This document shows, in pieces, positions 7,810-14,325 of a stretch of 64,000 bases of DNA. The notes below the pieces were generated by a model, which worked only from the letters and a program-made list of their open reading frames with translations, was not told the origin of the DNA and did no database searches. Each line of letters starts with the position of its first letter. The stretch's first letter is position 1. This stretch comes from Methylobacterium soli (GTDB lineage Bacteria > Pseudomonadota > Alphaproteobacteria > Rhizobiales > Beijerinckiaceae), in NCBI RefSeq assembly GCF_008806385.1, contig NZ_VZZK01000014.1, positions 83,211 to 147,210 on the forward strand, read 5' to 3'. A program made the translations under genes and the position numbers.

Positions 7810-7836
7810 TGTGCACATTGTATGTAATTGTGCACA
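7810..7836. promoter_or_regulatory. Operator O1 (two TGTGCACA half-sites)
   Basis: TGTGCACA occurs at 7810-7817 and again at 7829-7836, 19 bases apart centre to centre, with ATTGTATGTAAT between them. Each half-site is itself a palindrome. The core matches operator O2 at 7964-7990 in reverse orientation. TACAAT on the minus strand (7823-7818) could be the -10 of the leftward gene, so a bound protein would occlude it. Confidence 0.65.
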
Positions 7837-7963
7837 GCTATAAAAGTATTTTGATTGATATCGGCGATATGACGATAAATTTATTTGATCAATCGGACCG
7901 AAATACTCGTATTGATCGATCGGTATGCGGCAAAAACTCTCCGACGAGCGGTCTATAACTCAA

Positions 7964-7990
7964 TGTGCGCAATGACATACAATGTGCGCA
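7964..7990. promoter_or_regulatory. Operator O2 (two TGTGCGCA half-sites)
   Basis: TGTGCGCA at 7964-7971 and 7983-7990 again have 19-base centre spacing. The inner sequence reverse-complements to a near copy of O1 (ACATTGTATGT is shared). TACAAT at 7978-7983 is a candidate -10 for the RHH gene that starts at 8018. Two matched sites on divergent genes fit autoregulation by the RHH protein. Confidence 0.65.
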
Positions 7991-8017
7991 TAACGAACTT
8001 ACGCGAGAAATACCCTG

Positions 8018-8200
8018 ATGAACAAAGACCAGACCGCTCCACGTGATGCGGCATTGTCAATCCGAGTTCCGGCGGCATTAGCAGAGCGCATCGAGAGCCA
8101 TCGCCAGCGACGGGAGAAGGCCTCGGGCCTGCCCGTGACAAGGGCAACCGCGGCAATCGAAGCTCTTTCAACGGGGCTGGACCAGCTAGAGAAGATGTAA
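8018..8200 (+). CDS. Small ribbon-helix-helix (CopG/Arc-type) DNA-binding protein
   Basis: Encodes 60 residues. AALSIRVPAALAERIESHR forms a beta strand followed by a helix, then VTRATAAIEALSTGLDQLE forms the second helix; this is the ribbon-helix-helix pattern. Such proteins dimerise and bind paired short sites as tetramers, matching operators O1 and O2, which lie on either side of its own promoter region. It is the only gene here on the plus strand together with the following small ORF. It is not obviously an antitoxin, since no toxin-like partner follows. Repression of itself and of the 7480-7776 gene is inferred. Confidence 0.65.
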   Translation: MNKDQTAPRDAALSIRVPAALAERIESHRQRREKASGLPVTRATAAIEALSTGLDQLEKM

Positions 8201-8210
8201 AGCAGAAGGC

Positions 8211-8242
8211 GCTGCCATCCATGTTCCAGCATGGATGGCAGC
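8211..8242. terminator. Perfect 13-bp hairpin after the RHH gene
   Basis: GCTGCCATCCATG (8211-8223) pairs perfectly with 8230-8242 around a 6-base loop. It begins 11 bases after the RHH stop and has no T run, so it could be a weak terminator, an attenuator before the small ORF at 8279, or an mRNA 3'-end stabiliser. CAGCATGGATGG within it also occurs at 7771-7782 at the start of the divergent gene. Confidence 0.45.
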
Positions 8243-8278
8243 TACACCAACGGCGAAAACCTAGGGAGGTCCGCCGAG

Positions 8279-8428
8279 ATGCAATCCAATGTTAACACGG
8301 TCACCGTTGCCCTCATCGATCAACTTGGCCAGCTGCTGGCCATGATCATCTTGCCCGCGTCCGCGAAGGTTGCGGATCTTGAAAAGCTCAGGGAGTTTGG
8401 AGCCTGTCGCGCGGAGGTGATGCAGTGA
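8279..8428 (+). CDS. Very small hypothetical protein
   Basis: Encodes 49 residues. GGGAGG lies about nine bases before the ATG, which is the main reason to accept it. The sequence begins MQSNVNTVTVALIDQLGQLL and has a mildly hydrophobic centre (LAMIILPASAKV), then a charged end (DLEKLREFGACRAEVMQ). It follows the RHH gene across the 13-bp hairpin and may be its operon partner. An upstream ATG at 8231 lies inside the hairpin and lacks a ribosome binding site. Confidence 0.4.
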   Translation: MQSNVNTVTVALIDQLGQLLAMIILPASAKVADLEKLREFGACRAEVMQ

Positions 8429-8499
8429 ACGCTGGAGCAGCAGTTCTGGCGTTGAGGCTTGATCCTTTCAGGTAACGACCCAGGAACATGGCTCGCCCG

Positions 8500-8528
8500 T
8501 GAGCTGTGTCGGACATTCACACAGCTCA
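8500..8528. repeat. Perfect 10-bp inverted repeat beside the iteron region
   Basis: TGAGCTGTGT (8500-8509) pairs with ACACAGCTCA (8519-8528) around a 9-base loop. No T tract follows, so it is not an obvious terminator. Hairpins of this kind near plasmid origins can serve as primase or initiator entry sites. The rest of 8429-8670 shows nothing else that I can support. Confidence 0.45.
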
Positions 8529-8673
8529 TCCAGGATCTGGCTCCGGTCTCTGCTCTATCTCGTTCAAGCGACGGCGGGCCATAACATTCGCTGTCGGTTG
8601 GTCGCGCACTACTACCTTCGCAACAGGCCCATTCAGCGGCGGGTCAACGTACTCGTTAGTCGTGTGCTTGCTG

Positions 8674-8913
8674 TTTTAAATATGTTTTAAAGTTTTAGAC
8701 GAAAAAACACGCTATTTCCTCATACAGATCAGGTACTTACAAGCGAGGCCGGTGGGCAATGCACGCGGTTTGGTGGGTAATGCACGATTTCGGGTGGGTA
8801 AAGCGACGTTCGAAGGTGGGTAAAGCACGACCTGGGACGCTTACTCGTCGCTCTGGCAGTCACCGAGAGGCCATAAGCATCATAAGCCTTCCCCTCATCG
8901 TGCATTACCCACC
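8674..8913. other. Candidate plasmid-type replication origin with iterons
   Basis: An A/T-rich tract (8674-8697, mostly T and A) is followed by four direct copies of GGTGGGTAATGCACG or close variants at 8751-8765, 8772-8786, 8793-8807 and 8815-8829, spaced 21, 21 and 22 bases (two helical turns). A fifth, perfect copy in inverse orientation lies at 8899-8913 and overlaps the 3' end of repA. Spaced iterons next to an A/T-rich unwinding region and an initiator gene are the layout of an iteron plasmid origin. The iterons are downstream of the initiator gene, which is less usual. Confidence 0.75.
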
Positions 8914-9870
8914 CCGGCCAGCTGCTTCTGAGCAGCCGCGGTAAGTCGCCACAAGGATCGGCCCATCCTGCCCTGCCGCCTCTTTGAGTGTGTACTCCGG
9001 CAGCTCATCCTCAGCGATTAGGCCGCGCAGCGTGCGGTTGAACTCCTTCTGGGTACCGGAGGATCCCGAACGCTCAAACAAGAGAGCGAAGCTCCAGCTG
9101 GCAGACGTTCGACCCGCAGCACGCCGGAACAGTCTGTAGAGGAACCGACCGATTCCGCTCTGGATGAGGAAGTAGTCCTCGTGAACCGTTAGCACACCCG
9201 GCTTCTCGCACTCTACCACCTCACGGTAGATCCAGACCGGCACGTCGAACTCCAGCGCGCCGATCCGATCGGTGCTCTCGCCACTGAAAACACCAACACG
9301 GCTCAGCAGCGGCTCAGCTTCCATCTCCAGCCTGCCACTCTTGGATTTGCGATCCACGGTGATGGTGGTGGTGCCCAACCGACGCAGGGCCTCGCGGATC
9401 CACTGGTACTGGTCACCTCCTCCGCTGCGACGGCAGAAGCTCAGCACCTCACTGGCGTGCGGGCGTATCGTGCGGCTGGGCTTAGGCCCCTTGCCGGCCC
9501 TCCAACGATTGGCAGCCTCTGTCAGTTGGCTGATCGCCAGGAGCACGATGTCGAAGTCCCAGGCAGTCGCCATACCCATCGGCCCACCGGTGACCTGCAC
9601 GGTCCCATCTGGCAGCCGGTAGGTGATGATGCCGCTTGCCCGCGTGACGCGCTTGCTGAGGCGGAAGAGCGCGACGTCCATGGTGCCGCGAACGTCCTTG
9701 CCGGCGACATCCGCGATAAAGAGAGTGAACAGATCGCGCTGAGAATCGTCCTTTGGCGGCGTCCTTAGCGCAGCTGGTGCCCCCCGCTTGGCGCGGCTAG
9801 CCTGCAGCCGGGCCATCGCCGAACGAGGCGTGCTTGGATCGGCCTCATGCCCCGCGTTACGGCCATCCAC
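8905..9870 (-). CDS. repA: Replication initiator protein A (RepA)
   Basis: Encodes about 321 residues from the GTG at 9870. DVALFRLSKR, TYRLPDGTVQVTGG, GMATAWDFDIVLLAIS and RWRAGKGPKPSR, then RPHASEVLSFCRRSGG, are the successive conserved blocks of the replication initiator A family found on alphaproteobacterial plasmids and integrative elements. The family consists of winged-helix initiators that bind iterons. The GTG overlaps the preceding gene's stop by one base (TAGTG), suggesting coupling; an ATG at 9915 would extend the N-terminus within the alpA-like gene and an ATG at 9816 would shorten it. The stop codon TAA is part of the inverted iteron at 8899-8913. Confidence 0.85.
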   Translation of the reverse strand: MDGRNAGHEADPSTPRSAMARLQASRAKRGAPAALRTPPKDDSQRDLFTLFIADVAGKDVRGTMDVALFRLSKRVTRASGIITYRLPDGTVQVTGGPMGMATAWDFDIVLLAISQLTEAANRWRAGKGPKPSRTIRPHASEVLSFCRRSGGGDQYQWIREALRRLGTTTITVDRKSKSGRLEMEAEPLLSRVGVFSGESTDRIGALEFDVPVWIYREVVECEKPGVLTVHEDYFLIQSGIGRFLYRLFRRAAGRTSASWSFALLFERSGSSGTQKEFNRTLRGLIAEDELPEYTLKEAAGQDGPILVATYRGCSEAAGRGG

Positions 9871-10091
9871 TATGCCGCCGCCTGATCGCGCTGGGCGATC
9901 CGTTGCGCGATCCAAGCCTGAACCTCATGCTCAGGCCACGCTACCGGTGAGTTCGGGCTGTCTCCGAGGCGAACCTGCTTCGGGAAGCTTCCCTCGGCGA
10001 TCAAGTTGTAGAGGTGAGCGCGTTTGAGCCCAACCAGGCTCTCGACCGCGGCGAGGCGTAGGAGGCGGGTAGGCGCAATGGTCTGCTGCAT
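9870..10091 (-). CDS. AlpA-like HTH regulator upstream of repA
   Basis: Encodes 73 residues. VGLKRAHLYNLIAEGSFPKQVRL followed by VAWPEHEVQAWIAQRI is the AlpA/MerR-like winged HTH: helix, turn, recognition helix, basic wing and a closing helix containing W-P-E-x-E-V. It forms a coupled pair with repA. In rhizobial integrative elements a gene of this type next to repA can be a recombination directionality factor or a replication-gene regulator; which role applies here is not shown. Two CTCCAGAG direct repeats lie just upstream of its start. Confidence 0.8.
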   Translation of the reverse strand: MQQTIAPTRLLRLAAVESLVGLKRAHLYNLIAEGSFPKQVRLGDSPNSPVAWPEHEVQAWIAQRIAQRDQAAA

Positions 10092-10096
10092 GTGGT

Positions 10097-10124
10097 CTCC
10101 AGAGCTTTGTCTAATGCTCCAGAG
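10097..10124. promoter_or_regulatory. Direct repeats upstream of the alpA-like/repA pair
   Basis: CTCCAGAG occurs at 10097-10104 and 10117-10124, 20 bases apart, immediately upstream of the start of the alpA-like gene. Two helical turns of spacing on one face suggests a regulator site, possibly for the AlpA-like protein itself. The rest of 10125-10435 up to the tRNA terminator holds no gene, integrase remnant or repeat that I can support. Confidence 0.35.
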
Positions 10125-10436
10125 TGTACCCTGCCGTTGGTTTGGTACGCACGTCGTGCTCGATGTCCCGGCGCTTCTCCGTGTGCCACCGATCGCCTTG
10201 CAACCACCAGCGAGTGCCTGATCTTTACCGCGTCACCCGGAACAGATTTCTGCCATCCTCGGAGGGCCGAATTTAGCGGTACCCGGCGGGCAGAGTCAGC
10301 ACGTCGCACGCCGATGCGGTGGATCGAGTGCGCGCTTGGCGTCGACCTGAACCGTGGTGTCGCGTACAGGCGAGGAACCGGCTTCTCGGAAGCGTGCGAG
10401 CCGGCAGGGGGGACCAGAGGGGGGGGCCGGAAGCCC

Positions 10437-10470
10437 CGAAAAAGAAAAAGCCCTGAATTCTCAGGGCCTT
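10437..10470 (-). terminator. Terminator of the tRNA-Ser gene
   Basis: Read on the minus strand, GGCCCTGA and TCAGGGCT form a stem around GAAT and run directly into TTTTTCTTTTT. It lies just past the 3' end of the tRNA gene. Confidence 0.85.
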
Positions 10471-10481
10471 GAACGGGTAGT

Positions 10482-10573
10482 TGGCGGAGACGGAGGGATT
10501 CGAACCCTCGAAGCCCGTTTCCGGGCTTGCTCATTTAGCAAACGAGTGCCTTCAGCCGCTCGGCCACGTCTCC
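10482..10573 (-). tRNA. tRNA-Ser (anticodon GCU)
   Basis: The minus strand reads GGAGACG for the acceptor arm, has a D-arm GCCGAGCGGCTGAAGGC, an anticodon loop TTGCTAA giving anticodon GCU, a long class II variable arm (AGCCCGGAAACGGGCT), and the T arm GGGTTCGAATCCC. The acceptor end closes with discriminator G and an encoded CCA (10485-10482). tRNA-Ser genes are frequent targets of tyrosine integrases. Here the 3' end faces the accessory region, which is the orientation expected for an integration site, though no duplicated tRNA end was found inside the window. Confidence 0.95.
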
Positions 10574-10585
10574 ACGTCCCTGGCT

Positions 10586-11425
10586 CTAGAATTTCGCGTT
10601 GGGCGGGTCAACCCGCTTCCCTTCGGGGGAGCCGGGGATTTCGCGGGCCGGCGGGAGGGCCTTGCGGCGCTCGTAGTGCTTGGCCACGCGCAGGTGGCGC
10701 GAGATGGCGTAGTTCATCGCCGTGAGGAAACCGTAGACGCCGCGCACGAAGTGGCGGCGGCCGAGATAGGCCTTGAGGAAATTGCCCGGCAGCTCGACGA
10801 AGACGCGCCAGCTCGGGATCGCGATGCCGCGCGCCGCGAGGTCGTCCGCCTGCCGGTCGGAATAGCGGTTGAGCTTGTCGAGCTGATCCCCGAGGGAGCG
10901 CACCGAGAAATGGTGGATCACGCCCTTGAGGCGGCCGGGTTCGAGGCCGGGGCGCAGCTCGACCCGGTCGTGGACGGGGGAGGGCGAGTAGCGGCCGCAA
11001 TCGCGCCGGTAGAGGCGCACCGGGGTCAGGGTGTAGGCCCAGGGATGCGGGCGGCGCTCGCCCGGAAAGATCTCCGCGATGCCGATGCGCCAGGCGGGCC
11101 GCTCCGGCTCGCCCGCGGCGAACAGGGCGCGGATCGCCGCCGCGAGGTCGGCCGGCACCACCTCGTCGGCATCGACGTTGAGGAGCCAGTCGTGGCGGCA
11201 CTGGTCCTCGGCGAAGCGCTTCTGCAGGCCGTAGCCCGGCCAGTCGTGGTGGATCACCCGGGCGCCGAGCGCCTCGGCGACGGCTTGCGTGCCGTCGGTC
11301 GAGCCGGAATCCACCACCACGAGGTCGTCCGTCAGCCCGCGGATTGCCCGGATCGTGGCGCCGATCCGGTCCGCCTCGTTCCGGGCGATGATGAAGACGG
11401 AGAGCGGCAGTGGGGGCATCGTCAA
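10586..11425 (-). CDS. Family 2 glycosyltransferase, WaaE/KdtX type
   Basis: Encodes 279 residues. The GT-A fold is clear: LSVFIIARNEADRIG at the N-terminus, DDLVVVDSGSTDGT, and the metal-binding NVDADEVVP near residue 90. The C-terminal half has the conserved RLYRRDCGRYSPSPVHDRVEL block of the WaaE/KdtX branch, which adds a sugar to the heptose or Kdo region of the lipopolysaccharide core using a nucleotide sugar. No membrane helix is evident, consistent with a cytoplasmic, membrane-associated enzyme. It begins right after the tRNA-Ser and marks the return to core DNA with much higher GC. The exact donor and acceptor sugars cannot be read from sequence. Confidence 0.85.
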   Translation of the reverse strand: MTMPPLPLSVFIIARNEADRIGATIRAIRGLTDDLVVVDSGSTDGTQAVAEALGARVIHHDWPGYGLQKRFAEDQCRHDWLLNVDADEVVPADLAAAIRALFAAGEPERPAWRIGIAEIFPGERRPHPWAYTLTPVRLYRRDCGRYSPSPVHDRVELRPGLEPGRLKGVIHHFSVRSLGDQLDKLNRYSDRQADDLAARGIAIPSWRVFVELPGNFLKAYLGRRHFVRGVYGFLTAMNYAISRHLRVAKHYERRKALPPAREIPGSPEGKRVDPPNAKF

Positions 11426-11532
11426 GGGGGCGAAGGGCGCGAGGGGGAGCGCCCGCTCTACAGGCGCCCCGCCCGGCGAACAAGCGCGGGCCGGGCGCTA
11501 CCCGCCCCGCGGGATTCTCGCGCGCGGCTGGC

Positions 11533-13101
11533 TCACGGGGCGGCGGCGGCCTCGGCGAGGCGCTTGCGCTGCACCTTGCCGTTCGGCGTCCGCGGCAGGC
11601 TTGCCAGGAAGCGGATCTCGCGCGGGCACTTGTAGGCGGCAAGCCGCGCGCGGCACCAGGCGAGCAGTGCGGTCGCGTCGGCCTCGGCGTCCAGCTTCAG
11701 CACCACGAACGCGCAGACGACCCGGACATCGGCCCGCACCGCGAGCTCGGCCACCCCGACCTCGGCGACGTCCGGATGCGCCGCCAGCACGCCCTCCACC
11801 TCGTTGGGCGAGACCCGGTAGCCCATGGCGTTCATCAGGTCGTCGTTGCGTCCCTCGAACCAGAGATAGCCCTCCGCATCGAGGCGCGCGAGGTCGCCCC
11901 CGGCGAACCATTCGCCCCGCATCACCGCCGCCTCCTCGTCCGGCCGGTTCCAGTAGCCGAGCATCAGGCCGGGCTCGGAGCGGTGGATGGCCAGGAGCCC
12001 GGTCTCGCCCGGCGGCAGGGGCTCCGGCTCGCCCGACACGGGCAAATCCGTGGCGGGCAGAATCGCGACCCGCCGCCCCGGCTGCGGCTTGCCGGGGGAG
12101 CCCGGCCGCACCGGAACGGTCGGGCCGCTGGAGACGTAGGTGGAGATCTCGCTCATGCCGAGCGCCTCGTAGAGGGGCTTGCCGGTGGCGGCCGTCCAGG
12201 CCTTCAGGAGATCGACCGGCAGAGCCTCGCCGGCGGTGGCTCCGTGGCGCAGGCTCGAGAGGTCGTGGGCGGCGAGGTCGGCGTATTTCAGGATCTGCCG
12301 GTAGAGGCTCGGCACGGCGGCAAACAGGGTCGCGCGGTAGGCCGCGATCAGCCGGGGCCAGACGGCGGGGTCGCGCGGGCCGTCATACAGGACCGTGCCG
12401 GCCCCGACCGCCCAGGGGTCGGTGATGCCGACCCCGAGGGTGTAGGTCCAGTTCATGGTGCCGGCATGCAGCATCACGTCGCTCTCGCGCAGGCCGAGCC
12501 AGTGGGCATGCATCGGCCGGCGCCCGTAGATCGCCCGGTGGGCGTGCAGCACGCCCTTCGGCCGGCTGGTGGTGCCGGAGGTGTAGACGAGGGTGGCGGG
12601 GTCGTCGGCCCCGGTCTCGGCGTAATCGTCGAGCGGGGGCCCCGCCTTCATGGCGGCGATCTCGGCCGGCCCGAGCCGAAGGCACCCGCCGAGGCTGTCC
12701 GGGTCGGTCGGGCAATCGGCGCCCGCGACCACGATGGCCGCGCCGGAATTCTCCATCAGGAACCCGGCTTCCGCGGGGGTCAGCTGCGGCGAGGAGGGCA
12801 GGGCCACGAGCCCGGCCGCGAGGGCGCCGAAATAGACCAGGACGTAATCCGCCTCGTTGCCCATGCGGATCATCACCCGCGCGCCGGGCTCCAATCCCAG
12901 CCCGAGGAGCCCGGCCGCGATGCCCCGCACGGCCCGGTCGACCGCGCCGAAGCTCAAGGTGGCGCGCGGCCCGGCCTCGCCCGCCAGGATCAGGGCGGTC
13001 TTGTCGGCGCGCAGGCGCGCGTTCTCGGCCAGGCAATAGCGGGCCGCGTTGAAGCGGGCAGGGGGCTGGCGGTCGTCGGACAAGGCGGGCCTGTTCTTCA
13101 C
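11533..13101 (-). CDS. AMP-forming acyl-CoA synthetase (ANL superfamily)
   Basis: Encodes 522 residues. Motif A3 is YTSGTTSRPKGVLH, followed by the A5-type LGMSEIS, the A7/A8 region ARLDAEGYLWFEGRNDDLMN and the C-terminal lysine motif PRTPNGKVQRKRL. The enzyme activates a carboxylic acid as acyl-AMP and transfers it to CoA. Its length and the N-terminal INAARY-like start resemble medium-chain, benzoate or cyclohexanecarboxylate ligases, but the substrate is not determined. It lies with the MBL hydrolase gene upstream on the same strand and may form a catabolic pair with it. Confidence 0.88.
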   Translation of the reverse strand: MKNRPALSDDRQPPARFNAARYCLAENARLRADKTALILAGEAGPRATLSFGAVDRAVRGIAAGLLGLGLEPGARVMIRMGNEADYVLVYFGALAAGLVALPSSPQLTPAEAGFLMENSGAAIVVAGADCPTDPDSLGGCLRLGPAEIAAMKAGPPLDDYAETGADDPATLVYTSGTTSRPKGVLHAHRAIYGRRPMHAHWLGLRESDVMLHAGTMNWTYTLGVGITDPWAVGAGTVLYDGPRDPAVWPRLIAAYRATLFAAVPSLYRQILKYADLAAHDLSSLRHGATAGEALPVDLLKAWTAATGKPLYEALGMSEISTYVSSGPTVPVRPGSPGKPQPGRRVAILPATDLPVSGEPEPLPPGETGLLAIHRSEPGLMLGYWNRPDEEAAVMRGEWFAGGDLARLDAEGYLWFEGRNDDLMNAMGYRVSPNEVEGVLAAHPDVAEVGVAELAVRADVRVVCAFVVLKLDAEADATALLAWCRARLAAYKCPREIRFLASLPRTPNGKVQRKRLAEAAAAP

Positions 13102-13188
13102 GCTTCCGGGCCCCCGGTCTTTCCCGGCGCGCCGCCCCGCGTCAACCGCGGCCGGGCCCGGTGCCGCCCCGAGGCCGCGGGGCGGGCG

Positions 13189-14076
13189 TCAGGCCGGGCG
13201 GTAGGCGCTGCCGTCCTGCGGGGCGGCGGGCTCGGCGACGTAGCGGCCCGAGCGCGGGATCGCGACCGCGTCGAAATCGCGCGCGAGGGTGTCGAGGGCA
13301 CGGCGCATCTCGGGGCCCTGCAGGGGGCGGCCATGCCCGGTGACGACGCGGTCCGGCTGCAGGGCCGCCAGGGCCTCGACGGAGCGGCGGGCATCGTCCC
13401 AGGCGGTGGTGAGGTACATCGGCGGGCCGTGGAGCTCGGGCTCCTGGGTCAGGGCGGCGTAGGCGGATTCCTGCGCGGTCGTCACGAAGGCGTCGCCCGC
13501 CACCAGGGTGCGGTCGGATTCGCGCCAGAACGAGACATGGCCCGGCGCGTGGCCCGGCGTGTGGATCCAGCGCCAGCCGGGCAGGGTCGGCACCGTCCCG
13601 TCCTGCGGCAGGGGGGCGAGCCGGTCCGCCACGTCGACAGGCTTCGTCGGGAACAGGGGCGACAGGCGCGCCAGGAGGCCGCCGCCGACGCCCGGATCGG
13701 GCGCCGGATAGGCGGCGGTGCCGTTCAGGTAGGGGTGCTCCAGGGGATGGGCGAAGACCGGCGCGTCCCAATCCGCGGCCAGATCCTCCAGCACGCCCAC
13801 ATGGTCGAAATGCCCGTGCGTGAGCAGGATCGCGGAGGGCCGCGCCCCAGGCCCGAACCGCCCCTCGGCCGCCTCCACGATCGCGCCCCGGGAGGCCGGC
13901 AGGCCCGCATCGACCAGCACCCAGCCGCGGTCCCCGGCCCCGGCCGGGCCGAGGAAGACCACGTTGACGAAGACGATGCGCCGATAGGCGATGTCGGGGC
14001 CGATGATCCGCAGGCCGCCGGCGCTCTCCTCGCCCTTCATCACGGCCGCCGGATCGACGGGAATCTGCTGTGCCAC
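13189..14076 (-). CDS. MBL-fold metallo-hydrolase
   Basis: Encodes 295 residues. The metal-binding motif is LTHGHFDHVG near residue 85, with the second ligand region HTPGHAPGHVSF and the third VAGDAFVT, ending in VVTGHGRPL. This is a complete set of metallo-beta-lactamase-fold ligands. Members hydrolyse thioesters, lactones or phosphodiesters; the substrate is unknown here. There is no signal peptide. It sits 87 bases upstream of the acyl-CoA ligase gene, so it could act on a CoA thioester or lactone in the same pathway, which is inference. Confidence 0.85.
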   Translation of the reverse strand: MAQQIPVDPAAVMKGEESAGGLRIIGPDIAYRRIVFVNVVFLGPAGAGDRGWVLVDAGLPASRGAIVEAAEGRFGPGARPSAILLTHGHFDHVGVLEDLAADWDAPVFAHPLEHPYLNGTAAYPAPDPGVGGGLLARLSPLFPTKPVDVADRLAPLPQDGTVPTLPGWRWIHTPGHAPGHVSFWRESDRTLVAGDAFVTTAQESAYAALTQEPELHGPPMYLTTAWDDARRSVEALAALQPDRVVTGHGRPLQGPEMRRALDTLARDFDAVAIPRSGRYVAEPAAPQDGSAYRPA

Positions 14077-14325
14077 GGCCGGATGCTCCTGATGAGGTCG
14101 CGCGACGGCGCCGCGACGCGCGACGCCGGATGGTCCGGACAGGCAAGGGCCATCCGCGAAGGTCGTGCGGTCTCAAGAGAAAGTCGGCTCGAAACCCGCA
14201 TGTTCCCGGGACGGGCGGCGCGGAAACGCTGGCGGGCCGCGCTTCATCTTCGGAATGTCTTGATGCCCGCAAGATGAGGCGGCGGGGCAACGGCCGGCGG
14301 CGCCACGACGCTCGTCTGGCGCGCC

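Noticed and set aside
8751..8829. Regularly spaced repeats as a possible CRISPR array
   Set aside because: Units are 15 bases with 6-7-base gaps, there are no cas genes and an initiator gene is adjacent, so iterons are the better reading.
11410..14277. A 955-codon open frame on the plus strand
   Set aside because: It runs antisense to the acyl-CoA ligase and MBL genes, has Gly/Arg/Ala-rich low-complexity translation and no motif; very GC-rich DNA produces such shadow frames.
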